Program-made: the position numbers and the translations under genes
Shown: one piece after another, positions 40,446 through 52,900 of the stretch
How the letters are laid out: the number at the start of each line of letters is the position of its first letter
Numbering within the stretch: the first letter of the stretch is position 1
Source: Saccoglossus kowalevskii
Lineage: Eukaryota > Hemichordata > Enteropneusta > Harrimaniidae
DNA: 64,000 bases
Reading direction: 5' to 3'
NCBI RefSeq assembly: GCF_000003605.2
Contig: NW_003125916.1
Location: forward strand, 2,393 to 66,392
Notes under the pieces: generated by a model
Told to the model about the DNA's origin: nothing
The model's database searches: none
What the model saw: only the letters and a program-made list of their open reading frames with translations

Positions 40446-40968
40446 GTACCATAGGACTTGCTATGATGGACAACTTTACAACCGTCGGTCCGGACTGGAC
40501 CGCGAACCCCCCTCCGGAAGGATCGGCCTACGCCTGCTCTGAATGGGAATCTATGCAACATGTAATTTATCAAGCAGCAAACTTTCTTCTTCTGGTGGCA
40601 TTTCTTTCACCTCCACACGGGTATAGTTCTTTGCTGTTTTTCCACGTAGTCATAGCCATCGCGTTTCTACTTCTAGCTGTCTGGGGATGGTTTTATATCT
40701 GCTCACTCGGTATTTTCGCCTGGAGTCTTGCATATCTATGTCTCAACTGTGCCAATGCGTCGTATCTGTTCTATCGGATCAGACCCGTGCGTCTGACACA
40801 AGAGCAGAAGGACGTTTACGAAGCAGTCTTCAAACCACTAAAAGTGCCACGTCATTCTTACAAGAAACTGTGTAATATCGGCCGGACAGCTTCCCTCACG
40901 ATCGGAGAGAACTATGCCATTGAAGGGCAGACTCCGTGCAACCGTTTATCGCTTCTTGTGAGTGGAAA
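40442..40968 (+). CDS. POPDC: POPDC coding exon 1 (residues 1-175 plus two bases of codon 176)
   Basis: The start is the ATG at 40442, the first in-frame ATG after a TAG at 40400; A at -3 and G at -1 give a good Kozak context. Further in-frame Met codons at residues 8 and 9 could act as alternative starts. The exon encodes the extracellular N-terminus, all three membrane segments and the first part of the Popeye domain. It ends with a consensus donor, GTAAGT at 40969-40974; reading past it gives an immediate stop at 40970. The exon leaves two bases (AA), completed by the first base of the next exon to give Lys176 in the SGK motif. Confidence 0.93.
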
Positions 40969-43900
40969 GTAAGTATTCTTGCTTTCAAATTGCTTTTTCG
41001 TGACGTAGTTATTAATTGTTGAATATCTCAGAATTACTTATTACTGACTGTATTTGGTGTAACCGGTGCATCACGGCCGGAATTCTGGCATAAACACGAA
41101 ACAACGTGTTCATAATTGACGAGCAATGTCTACTACTTAAACCTCATTTAAGTATTCAGCATTCTACTAAAAGATCCATTGACAGTGTCAAGTATTCGGT
41201 CACTTTGCTAAAAACAGAATTCTCTTGAACTCGTTAAAGTGCATGTGTCGCGTGTTACTGACGTTCACATTGATCGCTAATATGATTGTGTTAGTTACGT
41301 GCGATCTCCCAATAGGGTGCCAAGTGCGCACGAGAACTCGTTTTATATTGGGATATAACGGTGATTGTCGTCTATAGCGCCACAGTTGTCGATCGCGCGT
41401 ATACACCGCGATATTTCAAACACTGCGCCGCTTTAAATGCAGAGACATTGTACACAGGAATTTCTTTAATAAAAAAAAAAACGATCTAATAATATATACA
41501 AACAGTTCTAAGGTATAATCGTAAATCTGCAATCTAGAATTCAGAAACTTCATAATGATGAACCATTTTCCATTAAGAACCAGTTTATTTATGAAATGTT
41601 TAATAGTATCCTGTGACAATCAGACATATACATATACATAGATACTTGTATGTGTATTATGCAAATGTCACCCCAGTTGCTAAGTAGCTGATTTAAAAAC
41701 AATATTCAAATATAATCTTCGTAACTCATACATTTGATACTTTGGCATTCGTAGTACAGTTGGAGATCATATAATACGAATTGCCACTTAACAGTATAAA
41801 TTAGAATAATTATAATACTGTACGTGATCTAAGTTATTTGAGCTTGAAGCGAATTTTCTGAACGATGCCCCCCGGGATACTTACATCTTTATATGAACTG
41901 TGCCACCTGGTGAGTTCATCATATTGAACCACGGAATCTGGAAGAGATATACTCTTCTAGTCTTTAGTTTCGAAAGGAATCTACAAAATTAACATGCGCC
42001 TCATATTTCATTTTATGTGCTATATGGTTACATTATTTTAGTCTCCAATCATAATATATGACGCTAATGTACATATTATGATTTTGTTTAACAAATATTC
42101 ACCTGATCGCTAATGTAACTCGCATTATGTGACGAATGTATTAGGCAGGACTTATTTATTTATAAATTAGCAATTGACTATTATTTTATCACGAGAATGG
42201 ATTACGTGTATACGTCATTTGTACCTTCTACTATATTATGTTATTTGTAACTATGCATATATTTTTACCCGTAAAAAAACATCTACACTTCACACTTCGT
42301 TCTTCCTCACTCTTCACGATCGACTTTTAAATGTCATATTTCTTGACAACGTTTTCCCTTCATATTGTTGTCACTTAATCTTTCTGCCAAGCAGGTTAAA
42401 CACGTTTACATAAAATTATCCTGTCTTTGATAAATAGCGTCGAAACCTAACATCATGTATTTAAAAATAAATCTTGGACATTTGTGTAGGTTTGGGTTAG
42501 CTGTTGTTAACAATTAANNNNNNNNNNNNNNNNNNNNNNNNNNNNNNNNNNNNNNNNNNNNNNNNNNNNNNNNNNNNNNNNNNNNNNNNNNNNNNNNNNN
42601 NNNNNNNNNNNNNNNNNNNNNNNNNNNNNNNNNNNNNNNNNNNNNNNNNNNNNNNNNNNNNNNNNNNNNNNNNNNNNNNNNNNNNNNNNNNNNNNNNNNN
42701 NNNNNNNNNNNNNNNNNNNNNNNNNNNNNNNNNNNNNNNNNNNNNNNNNNNNNNNNNNNNNNNNNNNNNNNNNNNNNNNNNNNNNNNNNNNNNNNNNNNN
42801 NNNNNNNNNNNNNNNNNNNNNNNNNNNNNNNNNNNNNNNNNNNNNNNNNNNNNNNNNNNNNNNNNNNNNNNNNNNNNNNNNNNNNTTCATGAAAAATGAA
42901 CAGTTTTTATCAACATTTGATAATAATTTATGCAACCATAGTGTTAATTTTATAATTACGTAATATGTAATCAAACGAGTTATCAATGCAAACCAATATT
43001 TCAACAATCATCATTTCATGAAGTTTTACCTGTGTCTCGTGCAAAATGGTTCCGTGAGTTCTTTTATTTTGATTTTGTGAAGAACGGCATAAAATAAAAT
43101 CATATTGCAAAATTCTAGGAAATCTGAGAATTTGTTTTAATGGTAGCCAGCCACCTTTAAACACGGAGGTGAAGGTTTTCGACTTACTCTATTAATTATT
43201 GCGCTGGTACGCGTCGCTTTACCCTTTGATGTTACAAATTCGATATACATTTACAAATCCCGAATACGACAACACTGCTATTAGTGAGTATACCCTATAG
43301 CATATACATTATCTGAATATTCATTGGACGTATCGCCTCCCAAAGCGTGACCGAGAACGTGACTATCCCACAAAGAACACGATATACATCTTTAATAAGT
43401 CATTCAAACATTAAATGCCACTTAAAAAATCTAGTGTATCCACCATGATCACGGATTTCACCTTGTAATAAAAACATACACAAAATGAGATATTGTCATT
43501 TGAAAAGATACCGACAGCAGAAGAATTGGAATTTTCAAGGAACGTGTTTTTTGTCGTCAACCGCGTACGTCGACGATTATGTTTATTGCGACCTATGAGA
43601 TAAATGTCATACTATTACAACGTTCTTAATGAAGCAATATCTATATATTAATATATAATTGACTTATTGACAGCACGCCAACGTAAAGCCATTTTCAAGA
43701 AGCAGCGAGTGGAAATACGGGTTATTGGGTCGCCAAAGATTATTATGCGGAAAAATGGTGTTCAATTTGGGTTCTATGTGACCTATAGATTCGTGTGAAA
43801 TACCATGTTTACGCAAAATTCGAGCACGCAATACACGGCTATTATAGTGTTGTGTTGCAGCGTTTGGTTTTTCCAGGGGCTACGTTTTGTTGCAGACACA

Positions 43901-46900
43901 GCGGGCGACGAGTAATCCAATGTACAGCCGTCATACTATAATATACAATACTGTATAAAATTATGAAATGAATAAGCAACATTAAAAATGCATAATGCAA
44001 CTACAATGTTAGTTGAAGAATCAGCGTGATGTGACAGTACATTTTGAAAAGCGATTGCTGAAATTAGGCACGTTTTAGAGGGAATTCATAAAGCCCGACT
44101 TGGCGTGTTTTTATGATTGGCCCTAAGCCTTTACAATACCTGATGAATTACGTAACTGCCGCTATGTAATGTTCGCGGGATTACTCGCACTATTTGCACG
44201 GATTCGTTTTTTTGTAACGTTCCTTTGGGGTAACTAACGTACACAGTTTTCCGAATTGAACTGTCAAAGGGGTGCCATTATAATCCGTTTCCATGGTGAC
44301 ATAATTCTCAAGTGTACACAAAAGATACATACCACAGTGTCACAGTTACGACGCCTTCTAGGTTTTCATGTTTCAATAAACCTCGGAAGGAAAAAAAAGT
44401 AATAATGGTCGTCTGATCATTTTATAAACGTAAGGGATGATTACGAAAATGCATCCATGTCTAGTATATATGGGGCATCTAATAAGTTATTATACTACAC
44501 GCAATTCTTGTAGGTAATATAAACTCGCATTACCTTGATTAAGCACACACAAAACGTCTGGGTTTAATTTAATCAATTTGCATATTACATAGACAACCGT
44601 CGAATTATAGATTCAGTGTTGCAATGAAGACGTTCAAAAGTTCAATTAGATCTGCCATTATGTTTATTCTAAAGCAGTTAGGAGTTGATGAGTGGCTGGC
44701 GGTCACGTAATTGCATAACGTTACTACAAATACTTATCTAGGAAATGTGATTATACCTCCTTGCGTTTGAAAGCGGAGTGGTCACTTAAGGGGAAATATA
44801 ACATATTAAATAATTATTAAATTATAAAATTGTTGCTTTAGTGTGTACATATAGGAAATATTTTTCAAAAATCACCATAACAATATTTCTCAGGACACCT
44901 TATTTTCCCGTAGATGTTTGTGTAACATGTCAATTTGGCGTTTGCTGTTTAAAACTAGCTGGAATTGTGGTAAACTGAGCCTTTGCTTATATAGAAACTA
45001 GATAACGTTTTAGAGCAAAGCATCACGGGTCTGTATAAATTATTCTTTACGCCCTTCAATTAAGCATTTATGATATATATTATTTTTAGTACAGAATAAT
45101 ACGGAGAAATCAAATATTTAATATATAAATGCTTATGCCGGAATATATCAGCTGTTGATGCGACAAAACCAAATCATTTGTTGTCCGTATGCAAATAGGT
45201 GTGTTAAAAACCACGATTTTTCGTTGAAATAAAAATGTAGTAAATTAAAAATAGTGCGTGACTTTTTGTATCGTCATGGTGATCTACTAAAACATTAACC
45301 TCACACAGTTATTATTTACGGTTTATATTAGTTTGTGAACATTCTCGATAAATAATATCGCACGGTTGCATTTTGATATTTAATATTAAAATTACATTAC
45401 GAATATACTCAATTGAAACCTGATTGTTGTTGGATGCATGATACTGTATACGTGATCCCACAACTATAAGTAGTTGGCTGCGTAAGATGAATACCAATTA
45501 ATTGCGAACAGCGTGGAATGTTATACTGGATATATACTAACCGATATTGATATAGTCAACATGGTATACGTATTGTATCCATGCGCTAAATTATTGAGAC
45601 ACTGTATTTCGAAACATGAGCCCTTTGAGGATTACAGGAAATAGTATTGCTCCCATGAATCATTTAGCGAGTAGAATACTTGAGTGGATCAGTGAGGACT
45701 GTGAATGAATTTAGTGGAATGGTCCAGAAAGGTGTGAACCCACTGTTGTGCAGTCCACTTGGGAGAAACGGATACTATGGGTTAAGTGTGTCCAGTTAAA
45801 TATGTGTGAATTCAATTAGATGAGTTAGGGAGGTATGATGGGCTGGATGAGTCAGGCACATATGGATAAAGCTGGTGAAAATGCATTTTCCCTGGCATTT
45901 TCGAGAATTAGTTGAGCCCAACACTCCTGCAAGATGACAGCCTGAAGGTGTAAGGTGAGAACGCAGATCAACGCGGGGCTTCTTGCGATTTGTTTTGTTT
46001 TGCCAAGCGTTAGTTGACCTGATGAATAGAAATGCCCCCATTGCGGGACGTACACACGTACGTTGTGAGCCCATCTGTGAGAGACGTGAGCACATATATT
46101 GACGCGTTATTTCATCCATACGTAATGAATGATGTTGTCCCAAGTCTGTTACGATGACAATCCCGGCACAGATTCCAACTCCCATCTCGATACACTACAA
46201 ATCACTTTTTCCAAGGTCGTGACGATAGAAATACGTGTGACAAGACTATCAAAGTGTGCAATCCCATATAAAAATACGTTATTAACCCCGCTACATGTGT
46301 ATATGAGGCGTCTGACTGTTTGAACAGAATTGATTGTGCGATCTTTGACATGGATCCACGTAGTCTAATGATCTTGTTTGGTTGTTTTTAATGAAATAAT
46401 TGAAAGAAAAATGACAAGGAACAAGATTACCTCGTTTGATAATAAATAACCAATGGTGCCCTACCACCTACTGGCGTACTTCTGTGAATCCATTGTTGAC
46501 AATGCTAAAAAGTGAATGTAGTAAGCTAGTTGTTTCCTGTTGTTGGTTGAATGCTGAATTTAGCGATTAATTTTGATTTTATGTAACTTGTCATTTATCA
46601 ATCAATCTGAACCCTTACCTCCTTCGGCCGAGGTCAATGAAGTCTTTATAATAGCAGTCGCCATTAGCTGGGTTGATTTCATCTGAATTAAGTTTGCGTG
46701 TCGATACTAATATCTTAAAACCGTTTAAGTATGGTCACTCTGGACAAATGAGTCAAATCAGTTGTTCAAATATCATGTCTTCTATGCTTGAAAATTATTG
46801 CGCTTGATTAAGTGTATGTTATCTGGGTTTCTGGTGATTAAAGATCTATCGTTTCCGGTGATTAAGGATCTATCGTGTCATGTGCGTTGAGCTGGAATTG

Positions 46901-49900
46901 ATTGATTGCATCGTGTACATTATTTTGATTCCATGCATAGCTTACATTTAGAATTACGCAAATCTTCTAATAAGTTTGTCGCCATGGGTTACAAACAACG
47001 TTCTGAAATAATTGTTAATATATTCTTTGTATCATTACATTATTTGGATTGACTGCGATCGGGATTCCCGGGGTCGTTATAAATGAATGGGATTTCACTA
47101 GAAATGAACAACATTAAATATATATAAATAGTACATGTAAGACTAATAATGAAAACCGAGTGTCAATGAATGCCACTTACAATACATTTTTGATGGGGAT
47201 TACAGAAGTAGTCGAGTCTGTAAACCCTGTATACATATTTTTTTAGTACGATCAAGTAATCTTCAAATAAAAACAAAATAGTGTAAATCAGCAGAGAAAT
47301 TCCAATGTTTTGATGCATGTGTAAGTGCATTTAAAATTCATGCCGTGTATTTTAAATTTCGAGGTTCCTTATAATTCCACGCACACTATTTAGAATAAAT
47401 AGAGCGAAAAGGATTGCATACATTTATATACGTCCCATCACTTTCACAGAAATTTGTCATCGATCTAGCAAGAAGCCCTTGCACTTCTGCTTGGCATAAC
47501 ACATTACCACTTTGCGAGTCTGATCTGTAATTTGAGCTAGTTATCCTAATTGCTAGACAATTGCATATCCGCAAACCCTTTGTAATGCCTGGAAATTGAA
47601 ATGAGTTTGTAATTCGTGGTACTTGTGGTGTCTTGGGCCAATTTAACGCTTCTAAAAATCTCAAATCGATAATGTCACGGATGTATGAACACAGATTCGT
47701 GTGTTGGCATCGCATCGCTGGATTAATTCACGCATAACCGACTATACGTTCTTGATTAGAATGGTCTATGTAATTATATCTGTTCCGCTCTTGGACTAGA
47801 AAATAAATGAAATAACTTTTTTTTTTCAAATACACAACAGAATCTCCAGTTTTGTTTGTTTGTTAGATTCACACTTAAATATTGTTGGGATGTGATTTAT
47901 TTATAGTAAATAAAATAATTCAACTGAAATAAGAAAGTGTTACCGTATTGATGTGAGTACGATACATTAGTATCACAAGAGTATTAGATGAACCAAACAA
48001 AGGGAAATTTCAGTAAAGTTTAATATATTCACAAACATTCACACGCACGAATAATCTTGTAAGAGCTATAATTTTAGTATCCATACCATTAAATGCCCCG
48101 AAGTTATTCCATTGTATTATTGTGCATTGCAGAGTTAAAGTCTTCTGTGAAGGGGAATTTTTACACAATATTCTGGAGCATCAGTTTCTAGATTCGCCTG
48201 AATGGGAATCTTACCACAACGAGACTAACGAGTCCGACGTGTTTCAGGTGAGCTTTTTCACAGTACTTCTAAACACTGACCCGGCGCACAGAACTCATGT
48301 GCCATTCAGATTTCAAGATTTCGTATTTATTCAAGTGTTAACAGCATATATTGTAAAAAAATAACATTGTACTATTTGGTTTAGCAACACAGCACATAGT
48401 TTACGGACCTTTGAAAAATGGTACATGGCGTTATGCTTTTAAGTACTTTTGAAAACGTATATTGTTGTTGTTAATCGCATTATTTCAGAAGTGCTAAACA
48501 TTTAAGAATGTGTTAACACAGCAGTATCATGAACACGTGAACAAACACGTAAATAAACATACACCTCGGACGCCTGATTGAAGAGTTCCGAAACACAATC
48601 TTCCGTAGATGAGCTTTACGTGAATTTTTCATTAGCATAATGACGTCACCCAGTTCCCAATTAAAGGGCACGTTCAATTAACTTCGTCAGTCTATGCTGT
48701 CTCCGGTATAGGTATACAGTCTAAACCAGACTTCGGAAAGAGATATCGATTTATTCTCTGCAGTGTTCAGCTTGACCAATTCAGAGTACCGTTTCCAGTC
48801 TTGCGATAACAGGGTAACAGCGTGCCAGCTGCAGACTCTCTATCAATCAACTGAATATTCCCACTTCGTGTCGGTAAATTTATATACGTAATCGGTATTC
48901 TTCTCCATTCTCAACTGTTTTCTACTGGCAATTAATCTGGATAAGAACTGCTTGTAAAACATTAAAGTCTATTCAGTAATAGATCTAGCTGGGGCCCACG
49001 GTAGGTGTTGTCGTTCGAAGTTGTACGAGTCGGTGACATCCCTTTGGTGACATTTGCGTCGCATGACCTATCATATTTCAAGATACAACATGCTCAACAA
49101 GAAAACAAAAAATGTGATTAGGACCAATCCACTTTCTAACGCTCTGTAACCATAATTTTGGAAGAACAACCATCTGTTGAACCGAGCTTGTTTTAGTAAT
49201 TCTCTTCTGATAATACAAAGTTGTCGATTCTAATAGCAAATTTATGTGTGCGTCAACGCAATTTATATTGTCATCCATTGCCAACAAGTTCCCCGATGCT
49301 CCCGAACTAATTTTGCGCTAACGTTCCTACTAACACAACTGAGTTTATTGATTGAAATGCTAACCATTGTCATTCTATGTGCAATCCCCTTTTCCAAGTT
49401 CGCAAGTTCATGTTTTCCATTCTGCTTCCCTTTCATTTTGCCTTTCCATGTAGATGTTTTATAAGGTAAGCACGTAATTTGGCGACGTTTTCCCCTCTTT
49501 CACTGTCCAATACATATACGTGAAACTACAATACTGGTAAGGGTATGCATGCATACTTGCAATTAATTCTATAAGGTGAATCAAAGTCATCATGTTATAT
49601 ATCTATAATGTTTATATATACATTTGCAAATAAATCTATATCGTGAAACAGAAAATAGCGAGTGATAGCCCTTGAAATAATTTTCTGTAAGGCACAATTT
49701 CAAAGTTACCTGCGCCCCTTTGAAAACGTAGGTTTGTTTGCATTTTTTTTCTTTTACCTATGAAGAAATATTATTAAATGGTCGTCGCGCTACGCATGCG
49801 TGCGATATGGGGATCGTATAAACAAAGATGGCGGCTTTTATTTTTGCTCAGGCAAACTGAGACATTACAAAGCTTTAATTAGGTAATTTGTTGTTGACTG

Positions 49901-52900
49901 GAAGGTATAGAAGGAGTCACGGGTGGTAATAGTGCATTTCGTGACCATCATTAGAAAAATGTTGATGGTGGGAAAATCAATGTTTATCAACACATATGCA
50001 GCACATGCGCTGCAAACGACCAAAATTGAAGGTGTCTGAAATGAGCAAAAATCATTTGCGTAATTTTGCGTAATTTATGGACATTAATGAAAACAAAATG
50101 GTTAATGTTTAATACAAACAAATCTAAATTTTAGGAATCAGACCCAGAACTATCTGTAATAGTTTATATGAAAGTTTTCCATCCATTCTATATGACGAAA
50201 CGGAAATGTGATATCTGTAAGAATATGAACATTTGCAATTAATTCTATAGGGTGAAACAGAATACCATGAAATATCTGTCATCATGTATATGAACATTTG
50301 CAATTATTTCTATAGGATGAAACATAGTACCATGTAATATTTGTCATCGTTTATATGGACATTTGCAATTAATTCTATAGGGTGAAACAGAATACTATGT
50401 AATATCTGTCATCGTTTATATTGACATTTGCAATTAATTCTATAGGATGAAACAGAGTACCATGTAATATCTATCATCGCATCGTTTATATGGACATTTG
50501 CAACTAATTCTATAGGGTGAAACAGAATACCATGTAATATCTGTCATCGTTTATATGGGCATTTGCAATTATTTCTATAGGGTGAAACAAAGTACCATGT
50601 AATATCTGTCATAGTTTATATGGGCATTTGCAATTAATTCTATAGGGTGAAACAGAGTACCATGTTATATTTGTCATCGTTTATCGTTTATAGGCATTTG
50701 CAAAGGATTCTATATGGTGAAACAAGAAGACAAACATGTAATATCAATCATCTGTTATGTAATCTACAATCAAGCATTATTAAAGACATTTTCAAACAAT
50801 TCTGTAGTGTGAAACAAAAATACCATGTAATTCATACGAGTGTATATAAACATTCGTAATCAATTCTACATGGAAAAATTCAAATTGCTTGAAAGTTCAA
50901 AAATGTGACCCAGCGCTGATGGATACTATGGTATAGCATACATGTATATCACCGTTCACAGGAATTTGTGTCATTATTAGTTTACTGATTAATTATGCAG
51001 GAATATATTTTAATTTTATGTTCAATTGTTGTGTATCGTGGTACAACGATGGAACTGGTTAAATACACAGTTCAGTTATCCCATGCAAATTCGGAAATTT
51101 TGGAATATAAAATCTTCATTGTACTTGGTTTTATGACAACAATGAACGGCATTGTGATAGTAGATGCGTTCGTTTAATGTTAGTATACGTCTTCTTAGGT
51201 CGCACGACTTTTTTAACTGTAGTAGCTTGATATGATCGACGACATTTACAAAAACGAGTCCATTTCGACGGCAGTAGCATACGTGGATCTAAAATCTTAT
51301 TTTTTTTTAGCCCTGAGTGTGGAGCTTTGCATGATAAGTTTGTATCAAATCAATATACATTAAAATTAATACATGATCTTACGATAACCTTCTAAAATAT
51401 GTAATTAACAAGCTATAATTTTATGGGCGCTAGAGACTCCCACATATAATGGCCGTAGTATATACTAATAGCAAGTACAGACGAGTTTGTTAAGTTTCAA
51501 ACTATTTTGCACACATTTTTATAAAATAAATAATTCTCGGAGAGAAGATTTATATGCCACAGTTGTAGTAAAATTGTTTGACAATATATGCGATATTTTA
51601 ACTATGAATTTCTATTCAGATCTCTTACACTTTGCGACTTTAACCTTGAAGTCTACACGTGTTTATAGAGTATAACCATATTCAATGATACACACTATCC
51701 CGTAGCCTGCAGTCCCATTGTCAAATACATATGATCAGCCTGTTAGAAGCAACTTGATATGAAAATCCTCTGTGACATACACTTCATATCAAATTTCCCC
51801 AAAGCACCACCTTGACACAAGCTTTATACAATGCCCTACAGAAGAGATCTGGAAAATAATAGCTGTTGAGTAACCTTGAGAAGTAACTCGTAATTCCTCT
51901 GTGTTTATTTTGATTTCGAAAGTTATATTGTTCGAATATAATATAATATCTCATTATATTGCAATTAACCCAGTATCATCAAAGTTGATGGCTGCCAAGT
52001 ATTTGTTCAGTTATTTATTACTTTAACTTAGCAAAAAAAAAAAAAAAAAAAAAAAACGCAATGTACATTCTCAACGTTGACTAGAGGGAGATTTCCACAA
52101 ATTCGAGTAATTTTAATTCCATCAGAACGACAGCAAGGTATGTTCTCTGAAATCATATGCTTGATTGATTGTTTGCTTGAGCAAGACATCTTCCTCAACG
52201 TTCATGACAAACATATTCCCACGCGGCTGGCATCATACGCGGTGAAAACAGAAGCCGCATATGTGTTGTAATTAACAAGCATTTTCGTTCCACGCATGCG
52301 CATATCGGCATGCTTCGGATAATATAGCAATTAATAGGGTCGACCTAATAGCTTTAATGAGAAACAAATTAGCATCACTTCAATTGCTGATTAATATGCA
52401 AAGTAGATGTCATGTGGTCCCTTTTCTAGTCCGCCACTGATTGTAGATACATCCTCTCAGCTATTGGGTGCATATCATTAATACAATAAAGGTTGTATGT
52501 ACTTTATTGATTCAGCGGCCTCTACGTAAGATAGATTCATATTTGCAATTCGCAGATGCAGTCCGTGTATGTACCGCAGGCATGAATAATCGATGTCATT
52601 TTAATGGCTTGTACACCTTTAACATTTCGGTCTTCTCGCTCTCTGCTGCTAAACATGCATCACTTCTGTGGTTCATCTGGATCTGGGAATGATATCAAGA
52701 CTAATATAACATGCACGTCAATGGTTTTGTCGATTCTTCACCTTGAATGCGTGCGTACATGTATATTAATTTGGCGTATCGAATAAATTAATGCTGTCAT
52801 CTATATGCTATAACTTGTGGCACATTCTGTAACGAGGACTGACTCGAATCAAATTGATATCGAGGGCTGAACAATGTCCCCGGTGTAATCACATGGCTTT

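Larger units (their letters stand above)
40969..48132 (+). other. POPDC intron 1
   Basis: A GT-AG intron of about 7.16 kb, including 368 N. It holds no recognisable exon. Visible items are an AT-rich stretch around 41470 (A12), a 24-bp direct duplication at 46827-46874, and a minus-strand open frame of 129 codons at 45796-46185 that resembles no family I know. Confidence 0.85.

Noticed and set aside
40349-40573. Minus-strand frame opposite POPDC exon 1
   Set aside because: Shadow of the real exon on the other strand; it has no signature of its own.
45796-46185. Minus-strand open frame of 129 codons in intron 1
   Set aside because: No recognisable domain, no clear splice sites, composition like its surroundings; an overlapping frame (45852-46055) is equally open.
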